Origin: Geosporobacter subterraneus DSM 17957
GTDB lineage: Bacteria; Bacillota; Clostridia; Peptostreptococcales; Thermotaleaceae
Assembly (NCBI RefSeq): GCF_900142145.1
Contig: NZ_FQZV01000011.1
Coordinates: 1 to 64,000 of the forward strand
Direction: 5' to 3'
Length of the DNA stretch: 64,000 nt
Part shown: piece after piece, positions 9,359 through 18,538 of the stretch
How the letters are laid out: every line of letters begins with the position of its first letter
Numbering within the stretch: the stretch's first letter is position 1
Made by a program: the position numbers and the translations under genes
The notes under the pieces: generated by a model
Told to the model about the DNA's origin: nothing
The model's database searches: none
The model's input: the letters and a program-made list of their open reading frames with translations, nothing else

Positions 9359-9754
9359 TTACCCTAGAACAATTAATACATCTCCAGCATTTACAGAAGC
9401 ACCTTTTGTTGCGTTTACAGATACAACTTTTCCATCTCCCGGTGCCATGATTTCATTTTCCATCTTCATAGCTTCTAGGATTACTAAAACATCACCAGAT
9501 TTTACGGTATCGCCTTCTTTTACTTTAATATCTAGGATTGTTCCTGGCATTGGAGCGGTTACACTGTTTCCGCCTGCAGGAGCTGCCTTTGGAGCTGCCT
9601 TTGGTGCTGCTGGTTTTGCTGCTGGAGCTGCTGCCTTTGGTGTTGCTGGAGCTGCCGCTGGTCTAGCTACTGGAGCAGGTGCAGAAACACCACCAATTTC
9701 TTCTACCTCTACCTCATAAGTATTACCGTTTACAGTTATGTTAAATTTTTTCAT
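9359..9754 (-). CDS. mmdC: Biotin carrier subunit of methylmalonyl-CoA decarboxylase
   Basis: Carries the carboxyl group from the alpha subunit to the membrane beta subunit. A short N-terminal domain (1-24) is joined by a long Ala/Pro/Lys linker (about 25-60, near-perfect PKAAPA-type repeats) to a biotinyl domain (about 63-131) with the EAMKMEN motif; Lys97 is the predicted biotinylation site. The 131-residue length is typical of GcdC/MmdC. It sits between the delta and beta subunit genes. birA nearby supplies the biotin ligase. Confidence 0.95.
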   Translation of the reverse strand: MKKFNITVNGNTYEVEVEEIGGVSAPAPVARPAAAPATPKAAAPAAKPAAPKAAPKAAPAGGNSVTAPMPGTILDIKVKEGDTVKSGDVLVILEAMKMENEIMAPGDGKVVSVNATKGASVNAGDVLIVLG

Positions 9755-9808
9755 AATTATGATCCTCCTTCAATTTTCACAAACTGATTTATTATAGTTT
9801 AAAGCGGA

Positions 9809-10168
9809 CTAAAATCTGCTGTTCATTTGCTCAACTCTGCCTGCTCTACCCCAAGTTGGTGTAGTATCTCCTACACGAAGGATATTTTGTACAATAATGT
9901 TGTGGGTAGATGTCTGCAGACTAGCAGCTACAGCGGCCGTGATTACCGCTACTAATTCTTCCATATTATCTTCTTCTGCCTCTGCTTCTGCAACAGGCTG
10001 TTGAACTATTTGTACCGGAGCTTTTTGCGGCTCTTTATAGAATAGAATCCTTAGTAAGTCCAGCATTAATGACAATACTATTAACGCTACGAAGGTTACA
10101 CTCATACCAAGTGCGGTAACTATTAAACCTTCACCTAAACTAATCGTTTCACCAAACAATGATATCAC
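9809..10168 (-). CDS. mmdD: Decarboxylase delta/gamma subunit (OadG family)
   Basis: A small anchor and assembly subunit of sodium-pump decarboxylases. It has one membrane helix (about 13-37, LGMSVTFVALIVLSLMLDLL), a charged Pro/Gln/Glu-rich linker and a C-terminal part (about 70-119) typical of MmdD-like proteins (ELVAVITAAVAASLQ). 119 residues. Gene order alpha, delta, carrier, beta is like that of known methylmalonyl-CoA decarboxylases. Sequence is weakly conserved in this family, so the call rests partly on context. Confidence 0.9.
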   Translation of the reverse strand: MISLFGETISLGEGLIVTALGMSVTFVALIVLSLMLDLLRILFYKEPQKAPVQIVQQPVAEAEAEEDNMEELVAVITAAVAASLQTSTHNIIVQNILRVGDTTPTWGRAGRVEQMNSRF

Positions 10169-10205
10169 CTCTTTTTCTTGATCTTCACTGGTGAGCTGCT
10201 AACTT

Positions 10206-11753
10206 TTATACCGGCAGGTTGCCGTGTTTCTTCGCAGGTCTTGATTCTCTCTTAGATGCAAGCATATTGAAAGCGTCTGCAAGTCTTGGTCTTGTTGCAT
10301 TTGGCTCAATAACGTCATCTACGAAGCCTCTCTCAGCGGCTTTATATGGTGTAGCAAATTCATCCGTGTATTCTTGTACTTTCTTAGCTCTTTCAGCCGC
10401 TGGATCTGCAGCTTTAGCGATATCATCTTTGAAGATAATATTTGCAGCCCCTTGTGGTCCCATAACAGCGATCTCTGCTTGTGGCCAAGCCAGTACGATA
10501 TCAGCGCCTAAGTCCTTAGAGCACATTGCCAGGTAGGATCCACCATAGGCTTTTCTTACAATCAGGGTTACCTTTGGTACAGTTGCCTCACTGTAAGCAT
10601 AAAGCATTTTTGCACCATGTCGGATAATTCCGCCATATTCTTGGTTTGTTCCTGGTAAGAAGCCAGGTACGTCTACGATGTTTAACAATGGAATGTTGAA
10701 AGCATCGCAAGTTCTGATAAATCTTCCAGCCTTGTCAGAAGCATTGATGTCTAAGCAGCCTGCCAATACCTTTGGCTGATTTGCAATAATTCCAACGGAT
10801 TGTCCATTGATTCTTGCAAAGCAGGTAATGATATTTTTCGCATAGTATGGCTGTACTTCATAATAGTCTCCATCATCAACAATTCTAGAGATTACCTCAA
10901 ACATGTCGTATGGCTTGTTTGGATTATCCGGTAGTAAATCATCTAATTCAGGTGCTAAACGATTTACGTCATCCTCTGTATCGAAAAGTGGTGCTGTCTC
11001 CATGTTGTTGGATGGTAAGAAGCTTAATAGTCTTCTGATTTGTGCGATACAGTCTTCATCGTTGGAAGCTACAAAATGCGCTACCCCGCTGGTTGTATTG
11101 TGAGTCATGGCACCCCCAAGGTCTTCAGCCGATACTTCTTCTCCTGTAACTGTCTTGATTACCTGCGGACCGGTAATAAACATCTGGCTTGTCTTGTCTA
11201 CCATATAGATAAAGTCAGTCAATGCCGGTGAGTAAACTGCACCTCCGGCACATGGTCCCATGATTGCAGAAATCTGTGGAATTACACCGGATGCAATCGT
11301 ATTTCTGTAGAAGATTTTTCCGTATCCCGATAATGCATCAACCGCTTCTTGAATTCTTGCTCCACCGGAGTCATTTAATCCTACAACGGGTGCACCTACT
11401 TTTAGTGCATTATCTAATACCTTGCAAATTTTAGCTGCATGCATTTCTCCAAGAGAACCGCCTACTACAGTGAAATCCTGTGCAAAGGCATATACTAATC
11501 TTCCATCTACCATTCCATAACCAGTTACTACCCCTTCACCAGGTGCTTCCATTTTATCCATGCCAAAGTTTACGCATCTGTGGGTAACAAAAGCATCTAA
11601 CTCTACAAAAGTACCCTCATCAAATAACAGGTTCATTCTTTCTCTGGCTGTCAGCTTTCCGCTTTGATGCTGCTTTTCGATTCTTTTAGCGCCACCACCA
11701 AGAGTAATTTTCTCTCTGCGTTTACGCAAATCTTCTATTTTGTTGTTTGCCAT
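10206..11753 (-). CDS. mmdA: Methylmalonyl-CoA decarboxylase alpha subunit (carboxyltransferase)
   Basis: Transfers the carboxyl group of (S)-methylmalonyl-CoA to biotin on the carrier subunit, giving propionyl-CoA. 515 residues with the two crotonase-like halves of the carboxyltransferase fold. Conserved stretches are [48 protein letters not shown] (CoA/oxyanion loops), [20 protein letters not shown] and [19 protein letters not shown]. It closely resembles propionyl-CoA carboxylase beta subunits, but no biotin carboxylase gene is present and the pump subunits follow, so it works in the decarboxylation direction. Confidence 0.95.
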   Translation of the reverse strand: MANNKIEDLRKRREKITLGGGAKRIEKQHQSGKLTARERMNLLFDEGTFVELDAFVTHRCVNFGMDKMEAPGEGVVTGYGMVDGRLVYAFAQDFTVVGGSLGEMHAAKICKVLDNALKVGAPVVGLNDSGGARIQEAVDALSGYGKIFYRNTIASGVIPQISAIMGPCAGGAVYSPALTDFIYMVDKTSQMFITGPQVIKTVTGEEVSAEDLGGAMTHNTTSGVAHFVASNDEDCIAQIRRLLSFLPSNNMETAPLFDTEDDVNRLAPELDDLLPDNPNKPYDMFEVISRIVDDGDYYEVQPYYAKNIITCFARINGQSVGIIANQPKVLAGCLDINASDKAGRFIRTCDAFNIPLLNIVDVPGFLPGTNQEYGGIIRHGAKMLYAYSEATVPKVTLIVRKAYGGSYLAMCSKDLGADIVLAWPQAEIAVMGPQGAANIIFKDDIAKAADPAAERAKKVQEYTDEFATPYKAAERGFVDDVIEPNATRPRLADAFNMLASKRESRPAKKHGNLPV

Positions 11754-11807
11754 GTTTTCTATACCTCCTACTCTGATTTAAGCTGCCGGAAAATCGGCAG
11801 CCCCATA

Positions 11808-12212
11808 CTACTCTCTTTCACTGATTTCAACAAGAACACCATTTGTACTCTTTGGATGACAGAAAGCAATTTTCGCACCGCCAGCACCGTATCTTGGCTT
11901 CTCATCAATCATTTTAACGCCCTTTGCCATTAATTCAGCGATTGCTTCTTCAATATTTTCTACACGGAAAGCGATATGCTGAATGCCTTCGCCTTTTTTC
12001 TCAATGAATTTTGCAATCGGTCCTTCTGGGTCTGTGGACTCTAAAAGCTCAACTTCAGTATCACCTACTGGTAAGAAAGCTACTTTTACTTTTTGTTCTT
12101 CTACCGTCTCTGTACCATGAAGCTCTAAGCCCAGCATTTCTTGATAAAATTTTAATGTCTCATCAAGGCTTTTTACAGCTACACCAATATGGTCAACTTT
12201 TAGTACTTTCAT
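11808..12212 (-). CDS. mce: Methylmalonyl-CoA epimerase
   Basis: Interconverts (R)- and (S)-methylmalonyl-CoA, linking the mutase product to the decarboxylase substrate. The start at 12212 (MKVLKVDHIGVAVKSLDETL) follows a perfect AAAGGAGG; an upstream ATG at 12254 would include the ribosome-binding site in the protein. About 134 residues of a vicinal-oxygen-chelate fold with metal ligands in VDHIGVAV (His), GIQHIAFRV (His) and the C-terminal GVLVEISE (Glu). It lies between meaB and mmdA in the operon. Confidence 0.96.
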   Translation of the reverse strand: MKVLKVDHIGVAVKSLDETLKFYQEMLGLELHGTETVEEQKVKVAFLPVGDTEVELLESTDPEGPIAKFIEKKGEGIQHIAFRVENIEEAIAELMAKGVKMIDEKPRYGAGGAKIAFCHPKSTNGVLVEISERE

Positions 12213-12299
12213 AAAAAATCCTCCTTTATATTTTATAATTAAGGGTTTCTTCATCGGTCAACTGCCTCTGTCAATTGCCTCCCACCCCTATAAACCAGT

Positions 12300-13229
12300 T
12301 TATTTTATTTCCTTTAAAACCATTTCAGCAGCCGTATAAGGGTCTGCCTTTCTAGCAGCAACCTCCGTTGCAAGGTTGTTGATCAAATCTTCCTTACTGG
12401 ATTTATCTAGGATCATACGCATCAAATTTTCTTGAATCAGATCAATGATCTCTAGTTTGCTGTTTAATACCCGTTTCTTTTCAAGCTTTCCGGTTTCTTT
12501 CATATGGGTCATGTGATCCATAATATGACCTAGAAGCTCCTCGACACCCTTATTGTCTACGGCAATTACCATTTGCACAGGGGGTCTCCAATCGGTTTTA
12601 TTAAAATCTAACATCATTTCTATTTCAGTGGCTGTTCTCTTTGCTCCATCGCGGTCTGCTTTGTTTACTGCGAAAACATCGCCTATTTCCATGATTCCTG
12701 CTTTAATTGCTTGAATATCATCACCTAACCCCGGTACCATCACCATCAGTGTAGTATCTGCGTTTTTTGCAATATCTACTTCTGACTGTCCTACCCCTAC
12801 GGTTTCGATGAAGATATAATCAGCACCGTATATATCCAATACCTTCACTGCAGCCTGGGTAGCTTTAGACAGCCCGCCCAAATGACCTCTTGTACCCATA
12901 CTTCGGATAAAGACACCGGGATCCGTACTAAGATCATTCATTCTTACTCTATCTCCTAAAATTGAGCCACCGGTAAAAGGGCTGGTTGGATCCACAGCAA
13001 TAATACCTACGGTTTTTCCTCGTGCACGAATTGCCTTTGCCAGCTTATCTGTCAGCGTACTCTTTCCTGCACCGGGAGGGCCTGTAATACCTATTACATG
13101 GGCTCTGCCTGTCCGTTGGTAAAGACTCTTTAAAATTTCTACTGCTTCAGGGTCGTGATTCTCTGCCATTGAGATTAATCGGGCTGCTGCTCTTTTATCT
13201 CCCTGCAGTAATCTTTCAGCTAACGCCAT
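12300..13229 (-). CDS. meaB: Methylmalonyl-CoA mutase-associated GTPase (MeaB/ArgK)
   Basis: A G3E-family GTPase chaperone that guards and reloads the B12 cofactor of methylmalonyl-CoA mutase. 309 residues. The P-loop GITGPPGAGKSTL is at about 47-59, the switch region is around IAVDPTSPFTGGSILGDR (about 77-94), the DxxG-like ETVGVGQSE at about 142-150, and NKAD at about 189-192. The C-terminal helices form the dimerisation arm. It directly follows the B12-binding subunit gene, as in many anaerobes. The old name ArgK (arginine kinase) is misleading. Confidence 0.95.
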   Translation of the reverse strand: MALAERLLQGDKRAAARLISMAENHDPEAVEILKSLYQRTGRAHVIGITGPPGAGKSTLTDKLAKAIRARGKTVGIIAVDPTSPFTGGSILGDRVRMNDLSTDPGVFIRSMGTRGHLGGLSKATQAAVKVLDIYGADYIFIETVGVGQSEVDIAKNADTTLMVMVPGLGDDIQAIKAGIMEIGDVFAVNKADRDGAKRTATEIEMMLDFNKTDWRPPVQMVIAVDNKGVEELLGHIMDHMTHMKETGKLEKKRVLNSKLEIIDLIQENLMRMILDKSSKEDLINNLATEVAARKADPYTAAEMVLKEIK

Positions 13230-13315
13230 GCTCTACACCACCTATACGAACAAGAAACCTTGGCGACAAGCTTCAGAGATTTGTACTGCAGCCTGTCGCT
13301 CTTGGTCTTTTTTTA

Positions 13316-13714
13316 TTATTTTCTCTTGATGTTTGCTCTGATGAAGTCGATTGTTACAGATGTTGGAGTTCCTGGCGTAAATATTTCAGCGATTCCCTTT
13401 TCCTTTAGGAAAGGAATATCATCATCTGGAATAACACCTCCGCCAATCACTAATACATCGTCTGCTTTTTCAGCCTTTAGCAGCTCTACCACTTTGGGAA
13501 GCAATGTATTATGTGCTCCGGAAAGGATGCTCATTGCTACTACATCTACGTCCTCTTGAATTGTAGCGTTTACAATTTGCTCAGGCGTTTGTCTTAAGCC
13601 TGTATAGATTACTTCCATACCAGCATCACGAAGAGCTCTTGCAATTACCTTCGCTCCTCTATCATGACCATCCAGGCCAGGTTTTGCAACTAATACTCTA
13701 ATCGGTCTATCCAT
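13316..13714 (-). CDS. Methylmalonyl-CoA mutase, small B12-binding subunit
   Basis: Holds adenosylcobalamin for the mutase. 132 residues form one Rossmann-like B12-binding domain with the DGHDRG motif (residues 15-20; His17 is the lower cobalt ligand), SILSGAHN (about 73-80) and GGGVIPDDD (about 92-100). In this split architecture the domain fused to the C terminus of the classic mutase is a separate protein, as in archaea and several Clostridia. It lies 93 bases after the large-subunit gene. Confidence 0.95.
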   Translation of the reverse strand: MDRPIRVLVAKPGLDGHDRGAKVIARALRDAGMEVIYTGLRQTPEQIVNATIQEDVDVVAMSILSGAHNTLLPKVVELLKAEKADDVLVIGGGVIPDDDIPFLKEKGIAEIFTPGTPTSVTIDFIRANIKRK

Positions 13715-13806
13715 GAATATTTCCTCCTTATATACAATCGGTTTTCAATTTTTAGATTTGTGTCAGATCTATTCCTAAACAATTTCTAAGGTCTAAATCC
13801 TCTATT

Positions 13807-15483
13807 TTACAGCTGAACGGATTGTTGATACTCACCAAATACTTCTCTCATTACACCGCAGATTTCTCCAAGAGTAGCGTACGCTCTTACTGCATCCAGA
13901 ATAAATGGCATTAAGTTTGCGTCTGTTGAGCAAGCTGCTTTTAAAGCTTCTAGTTTAGATTGTACTAAAGCATTGTCTCTCTTCGCTCTTAATTCAGCCA
14001 GCTTGTTCTTTTGTAATTCGCCAACAGATGGATCCACCTTTAATAAGCCCTTAGGCGCTTCTTCTTTGATTTGGAATTTGTTCATACCAACAATGATTCT
14101 CTTTCCAGCTTCGATATCTTTTTGGTAGTTGTAAGCTGCATCCATAATTTCTTGTTGGATATATCCAGCATCGATTGCCTTTGGAGCTCCACCGATTTCA
14201 TCAATTTTCTTGATGTATTCCATAGCTTCTTTTTCAATTTGATTTGTTTTTGCTTCGATATAGTAGGAACCTGCTAATGGATCTACTGTATCTGCTGCAC
14301 CACTCTCATATGCAACGATTTGTTGTGTTCTTAATGCAACACGCACGGAATCTTCCGTTGGCAATGCAAGGGCCTCATCCTTAGAGTTTGTGTGTAGAGA
14401 CTGAGTTCCACCAAGAACAGCTGCTAATGTTTGAATGGCCACACGAACAATATTGTTTTCAGGCTGTTGCGCTGTAAGTGTAGATCCACCTGTTTGTGTA
14501 TGGAATTTTAATGCCATAGACTTAGGATCCTTCGCACCAAATCTTTCTTTCATGATTCTTGCCCACAATCTTCTTGCTGCTCTGTACTTAGCAACTTCTT
14601 CTAAAATGTCATTGTGTGCGTTGAAGAAGAAGGAAAGTCTAGGAGCGAATACGTCTACATCGAGGCCCGCTTTAATAGCAGCATCAACATAAGCAATACC
14701 GTCTGCCAATGTGAAACCAACTTCTTGTGCCGCAGTAGAACCGGCTTCTCTGATGTGGTAGCCTGAAATACTGATTGTATTCCATTGCGGTACATGCTTT
14801 GAACAATACTCGAAGATATTCGTGATTAATCTCATGGACGGTTCCGTTGGGAAGATATAAGTTCCACGAGCGATGTACTCTTTTAAGATATCATTTTGAA
14901 TCGTTCCTCTTAATTGATCAGAAGAAACGCCTTGTTTTTCAGCTACTGCAATATACATTGCCAGCAGTACAGAAGCAGGTGCGTTGATGGTCATAGATGT
15001 GGATACCTTGTCTAGTGGAATACCATCAAATAAGATTTCCATATCTGCCAGAGAGTCAATTGCAACCCCTACTTTTCCAACTTCACCTTCAGCTAATGCA
15101 TGATCTGAATCGTATCCGATTTGTGTTGGTAAGTCGAAGGCTACAGAAAGACCCATAGATCCTTGCTCGATTAGGTATTTGTATCTCTTGTTGGACTCTT
15201 CTGCAGTTGCAAATCCTGCATACATTCTCATTGTCCAGAATCTACCTCTATACATGTTGGTTTGAACCCCTCTTGTATAAGGATAGCTTCCAGGCATGCC
15301 TAGATCTTCCATATAGTCAAACTCAGGAATGTCCGCTGGTGTGTAAAGTACGTTTACTTCTGCACCGGAACCTGTTTCAAAAGTTTGTTTTCTTTCTGGT
15401 CTCTTCTCAATTGATTTTTGATGTTTTGCTTGAAATGCTTCAGCACTTTCTTTGATTTGGCCTAGTTTCTCTTTGTCAAACAT
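13807..15483 (-). CDS. Methylmalonyl-CoA mutase, large catalytic subunit
   Basis: Interconverts succinyl-CoA and (R)-methylmalonyl-CoA by a radical mechanism. 558 residues form the CoA-binding TIM barrel. Typical stretches are [92 protein letters not shown] and [19 protein letters not shown]. The B12 domain is encoded separately by the next gene, which explains why the protein ends shortly after [29 protein letters not shown] precedes the ATG. Its nearest relatives by pattern are the archaeal-type (class N-terminal domain) subunits. Confidence 0.96.
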   Translation of the reverse strand: MFDKEKLGQIKESAEAFQAKHQKSIEKRPERKQTFETGSGAEVNVLYTPADIPEFDYMEDLGMPGSYPYTRGVQTNMYRGRFWTMRMYAGFATAEESNKRYKYLIEQGSMGLSVAFDLPTQIGYDSDHALAEGEVGKVGVAIDSLADMEILFDGIPLDKVSTSMTINAPASVLLAMYIAVAEKQGVSSDQLRGTIQNDILKEYIARGTYIFPTEPSMRLITNIFEYCSKHVPQWNTISISGYHIREAGSTAAQEVGFTLADGIAYVDAAIKAGLDVDVFAPRLSFFFNAHNDILEEVAKYRAARRLWARIMKERFGAKDPKSMALKFHTQTGGSTLTAQQPENNIVRVAIQTLAAVLGGTQSLHTNSKDEALALPTEDSVRVALRTQQIVAYESGAADTVDPLAGSYYIEAKTNQIEKEAMEYIKKIDEIGGAPKAIDAGYIQQEIMDAAYNYQKDIEAGKRIIVGMNKFQIKEEAPKGLLKVDPSVGELQKNKLAELRAKRDNALVQSKLEALKAACSTDANLMPFILDAVRAYATLGEICGVMREVFGEYQQSVQL

Positions 15484-15615
15484 TCTTTTTCCTCCTTAAA
15501 TAAATCTACCTTTATTATATTTTAATTTACTGCTTGCACTGTCGTTGTAAGGGAGTTTGAACTTAGTTTATGTTTCCCTTTTTTTCTGAAAATAGTACAT
15601 AGATGAAGTTTTCTC

Positions 15616-15656
15616 TGCATAACTTCGGGGGAATCAAAATCCCCCCGTTAACTGCA
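15616..15656 (-). other. Intergenic hairpin between the CoA-transferase and mutase genes
   Basis: The 247-base gap 15484-15730 contains a strong stem-loop: CGGGGGGA/TTCCCCCG with outer TGCA and GTTA/TAAC pairs. It has no T tract on the minus strand, so it is more likely a processing or mRNA-stabilising structure than a terminator. Nothing else is recognisable in the gap. Confidence 0.5.
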
Positions 15657-15730
15657 TATTTTCAATTCTATTAATGATGGTTAAATTCCTTCAATTTTCA
15701 AGTAAAACTGTGTATCTTGCAATTTTCAGA

Positions 15731-17230
15731 CTATTTTAATTTCATAGAACCTGTATCAAGGAATCTTTGATGCCAGGACAACGCTTCTCCAATTAGGTGT
15801 GGCTCATGCCTTGTCTTTGTCTTCAATGCCCTTTCAAAATAGTCATTTAGCATTGGCTGATAATCAGGATGTGCACACTTGTCGATAATCATTCTTGCTC
15901 TTTCAACCGGTGCAGTTCCTCTTAAGTCTGCCAATCCTCTTTCAGTAACTACTACCATTACATCATGCTCCGTATGGTCTACATGGGATACCATTGGCAC
16001 AATAGATGAGATATCTCCATTCTTCGCAGTGGATACAGTAGTATAGAAAGAAATATATGCATTTCTAGTATAGTCTGCAGAGCCGCCTAGACCATTCATC
16101 ATGCGAGATCCCATGATATTGGTAGAATTTACATGTCCGTACAGATCGATCTCGATAGCAGTATTCATAGAAAGAACACCAAGTCTTCTGGCTACTTCTG
16201 GGTTGTTACTGATTTCCTGTGGTCTAAGAATAATATATTTTGCATATTTTTCAATATCCTTGTGCAGTCTTACTAAACCTTCAGTAGATGGCGTAATGGA
16301 AGTACCGGATGCAATGGTTACCTTTCCTGCATCAATTAGATCCAGCATAGAGTCCTGGATAACCTCTGTATAGCAGGTTAAATCTGTAAAAGGAGCCTTT
16401 ACCAATCCGCCTAAAACTGCATTTGCTACAGAACCTACGCCAGACTGCAGCGGCAGAAGGTTTTTAGGCAGTCTTCCCTTTTTTACCTCGAAATCAAGGA
16501 ACTCTATAATATGGTTAGAAATTGCCTCAGAGTCTTCGTCGATAGGCCCTAATGGTCTTACCTTATCTGTAATATCAGTTACAACGATCGCTGCAATTTT
16601 TGAAGGATCACATGGTATATATGTAGTTCCAATTCTATCTCCCGACTTTTCAATTGGAATAGGCTTTCTGTAAGGAGGATTTTCAGGAATATAAATGTCG
16701 TGGATTCCTTCTAATGCCATTGGCTGACTGGTGTTAATTTCAACAATCACCTTATCTGCCAACTTTACAGCAGTTGGGGAAATACCTACAGATGTCGTTG
16801 GAATAATTCCGCCTTCTTCAGTAATTGCAAGAGCTTCTACAACAGCTACATCAATGTTTCCAAAGAAACCATAGCTCATATACTGCGGCAAATGGCTTAA
16901 GTGCATATCCTGATACATAATTGAACCGTTGTTGATGCCATTTCTAGTATCGTTGTGTGTCTGATAAGGGAATCTTCTTTTGATTACACCAGCTCTAGAA
17001 AGAGCACCGTCTAACTCATCCCCTACAGAAGCACCTGTTAAAAGTGTGATGCCAATTTGTTCTCCCGCTTCTGCTCTTTTTGCTAAAGCTAATGGTACTG
17101 CCTTAGGATAGCCGGATGGTGTAAATCCGCTGGCAGCAACTGTCATTCCGTCTTTAATCAATAATGCCGCTTCTTCTGCAGATACAATTTTACCCTTTAG
17201 ATCTTCTCTCCTGATTCTGTTGTCGATCAT
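15731..17230 (-). CDS. cat1: Succinyl-CoA:acetate/propionate CoA-transferase (acetyl-CoA hydrolase/transferase family)
   Basis: Moves CoA between succinate and propionyl- or acetyl-CoA, closing the succinate-to-propionate cycle without ATP. 499 residues, the length of Cat1/AarC proteins. Signatures are GFTPSGYPKAVPLALAKR near the N terminus, GGIIPTTSVGISPTAVKLAD, LQSGVGSVANAVLGGL, and the segment LTCYTEVIQD whose Glu289 is the expected covalent catalytic residue. A strong GGAGG precedes the ATG. It is upstream of the mutase genes in the same direction. Exact acyl acceptor (acetate or propionate) cannot be read from sequence. Confidence 0.92.
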   Translation of the reverse strand: MIDNRIRREDLKGKIVSAEEAALLIKDGMTVAASGFTPSGYPKAVPLALAKRAEAGEQIGITLLTGASVGDELDGALSRAGVIKRRFPYQTHNDTRNGINNGSIMYQDMHLSHLPQYMSYGFFGNIDVAVVEALAITEEGGIIPTTSVGISPTAVKLADKVIVEINTSQPMALEGIHDIYIPENPPYRKPIPIEKSGDRIGTTYIPCDPSKIAAIVVTDITDKVRPLGPIDEDSEAISNHIIEFLDFEVKKGRLPKNLLPLQSGVGSVANAVLGGLVKAPFTDLTCYTEVIQDSMLDLIDAGKVTIASGTSITPSTEGLVRLHKDIEKYAKYIILRPQEISNNPEVARRLGVLSMNTAIEIDLYGHVNSTNIMGSRMMNGLGGSADYTRNAYISFYTTVSTAKNGDISSIVPMVSHVDHTEHDVMVVVTERGLADLRGTAPVERARMIIDKCAHPDYQPMLNDYFERALKTKTRHEPHLIGEALSWHQRFLDTGSMKLK

Positions 17231-17280
17231 GGTAATATCCTCCTTTAATCAATGTTTATTATCATTTTTTATTATGCAAA

Positions 17281-17378
17281 TAAAAACGGCTAGATATACT
17301 ATTGGCCTATTAATAAATAGGTTGATAGTATATCTAGCCGTAATTTACCTACTGGAGGTGGTAAAAGGTTTTTTTACC
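17281..17378 (-). promoter_or_regulatory. Leader of cat1: exclusive hairpins and a strong terminator-like stem
   Basis: Between the DUF3870 gene and cat1 a perfect 17-bp stem (17286-17302 with 17325-17341, with an inner CCTATT/AATAGG stem) is followed on the minus strand by GTTTTTATTT, only about 50 bases before the cat1 start. Upstream, segment GGTAAAA (17372-17378) can pair with TTTTACC (17360-17366), which could instead pair with GGTAAA (17344-17349). This is compatible with attenuation, or simply with a terminator ending the DUF3870 transcript. Confidence 0.6.
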
Positions 17379-17399
17379 ATCATAGATAATAGGGCTCAC

Positions 17400-17735
17400 T
17401 TATTCGATTTCTTCGGTTTCTACACCTTCTATAGCTTGCTTGTACTTCTCATGGCAGGTTTTTAATGCAGATATGATAGCTTTCCTAGCTGAACCGTAAT
17501 AGCTTTCGTTAAATATTTTCTCAATCGCTTCTACATTGTTAAGGTTTTCCCCGATAACAATATTCCTGAAAAAGTTCTTTGCCGTATTCGTCACTAGGGA
17601 ACAGTCTCCCTCGAGGATCTCTCCGGTAGAACGATTGACCAAAAGCCCTACAGCTATGACGCTATACAACTCTGTAGCAGTAATTCCCTTTGGCAATTTG
17701 GCATACCCACTGATAAATATTTTTCTTGATGCCAT
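17400..17735 (-). CDS. DUF3870-family protein
   Basis: A 111-residue soluble protein, recognised as DUF3870 from its pattern (KIFISGYAKLPKGITA, LEGDCSLVTNTAKNFFRNIVIG, YYGSARKAIISALKTC). Function unknown. Members have a Cys in the GDCSL segment that could matter for catalysis or metal binding (inference). A good promoter (17750-17778) and AGGTG ribosome-binding site precede it. Its position ahead of cat1 and the mutase genes suggests a role in, or regulation with, CoA-ester metabolism. Confidence 0.85.
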   Translation of the reverse strand: MASRKIFISGYAKLPKGITATELYSVIAVGLLVNRSTGEILEGDCSLVTNTAKNFFRNIVIGENLNNVEAIEKIFNESYYGSARKAIISALKTCHEKYKQAIEGVETEEIE

Positions 17736-17749
17736 AGCTACACCTCTTA

Positions 17750-17778
17750 TGTATATATTATTCGACCTATTAAGTCAA
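17750..17778 (-). promoter_or_regulatory. Sigma-A promoter of the DUF3870-cat1-mutase operon
   Basis: On the minus strand TTGACT (17773-17778) and TATACA (17750-17755) are 17 bases apart, about 20 bases ahead of the DUF3870 ATG. Confidence 0.75.
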
Positions 17779-17911
17779 TTTCCTTCTTTATTCTTAAAAA
17801 AATTAATAAATTTTTAACATATTTTTTATATGCAGCTTTTTTATTGTTTATGCAACTCCGTTACTCTATTTGTGAGATTATTGTATCACTTAATAAATAA
17901 TTTGTATAGTA

Positions 17912-18484
17912 TTATTCTAATAGATCTCCATCCATTTTTGCATATTTTTTTCTCTCGGTTTCATATAAATTTGTTCCTTCACAGTCAATTACCACGATCA
18001 TTGGAAAATCTTCTACCTCCAGCATGGTTACAGCTTCTGGTCCCAAATCCTCATAAGCTACTCCTTCCGCCTTTGTGATCGCATTAGCAATTAAAGCCCC
18101 TGCTCCCCCTATGGCAGCAAAGTATACAGAACAATGTTTCTTCATCGCTTCCACTACCTTCTGACTTCTTGTACCTTTTCCGATCATTCCTCTCAATCCT
18201 CTCTCCAGCAGCGGCACAGTCAGATCATCCATTCTTCCGCTGGTGGTAGGTCCCGCAGATCCAATTACTTGCCCAGGCTTTGCCGGTGAAGGACCTACAT
18301 AGTAGATGACAGAATTCCTTATTTCAAAAGGCAAGGGTTCTCCCCTATCTAAAGCTGCAATAATTCGTTGGTGGGCAGCGTCTCTTCCTGTATAAATTGT
18401 CCCTGACAAATAAACCGTATCTCCAGCTTTTAACTTTCTTACTTCCTCTTCCGTTAGCGGGGTATGTATTTTTCTAGTAGCCAT
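17912..18484 (-). CDS. Class I fumarase, beta subunit (C-terminal domain)
   Basis: Works with the next upstream gene's product to convert malate and fumarate. 190 residues: the swivelling C-terminal domain of class I hydro-lyases, with YLSGTIYTGRDAAHQRI (about 25-41), SAGPTTSGRMDD (about 75-86), MIGKGTRSQKVVEAMKKH (about 100-117) and GGAGALIAN (about 126-134). In E. coli FumA/B this is fused to the alpha part; Clostridia keep it split. The gap to the alpha gene is 54 bases. Confidence 0.93.
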   Translation of the reverse strand: MATRKIHTPLTEEEVRKLKAGDTVYLSGTIYTGRDAAHQRIIAALDRGEPLPFEIRNSVIYYVGPSPAKPGQVIGSAGPTTSGRMDDLTVPLLERGLRGMIGKGTRSQKVVEAMKKHCSVYFAAIGGAGALIANAITKAEGVAYEDLGPEAVTMLEVEDFPMIVVIDCEGTNLYETERKKYAKMDGDLLE

Positions 18485-18538
18485 TCATACAAAACTCCTT
18501 TCTGAAGCCTTCGTTTAAAGAAAGGTATATCCTAGGTC

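Noticed and set aside
9129-9719. A plus-strand open frame of nearly 200 codons opposite the biotin carrier and decarboxylase genes
   Set aside because: It is antisense to well-supported genes, is rich in Ala/Gly from the Ala/Pro linker, and has no ribosome-binding site or recognisable domain.
10206-11753. Propionyl-CoA or acetyl-CoA carboxylase beta subunit
   Set aside because: No biotin carboxylase gene is nearby and three sodium-pump subunits follow, so a decarboxylase subunit fits better.
12300-13229. Arginine/ornithine transport kinase (ArgK)
   Set aside because: The old annotation is superseded; the gene lies among methylmalonyl-CoA mutase genes and has G3E GTPase motifs.
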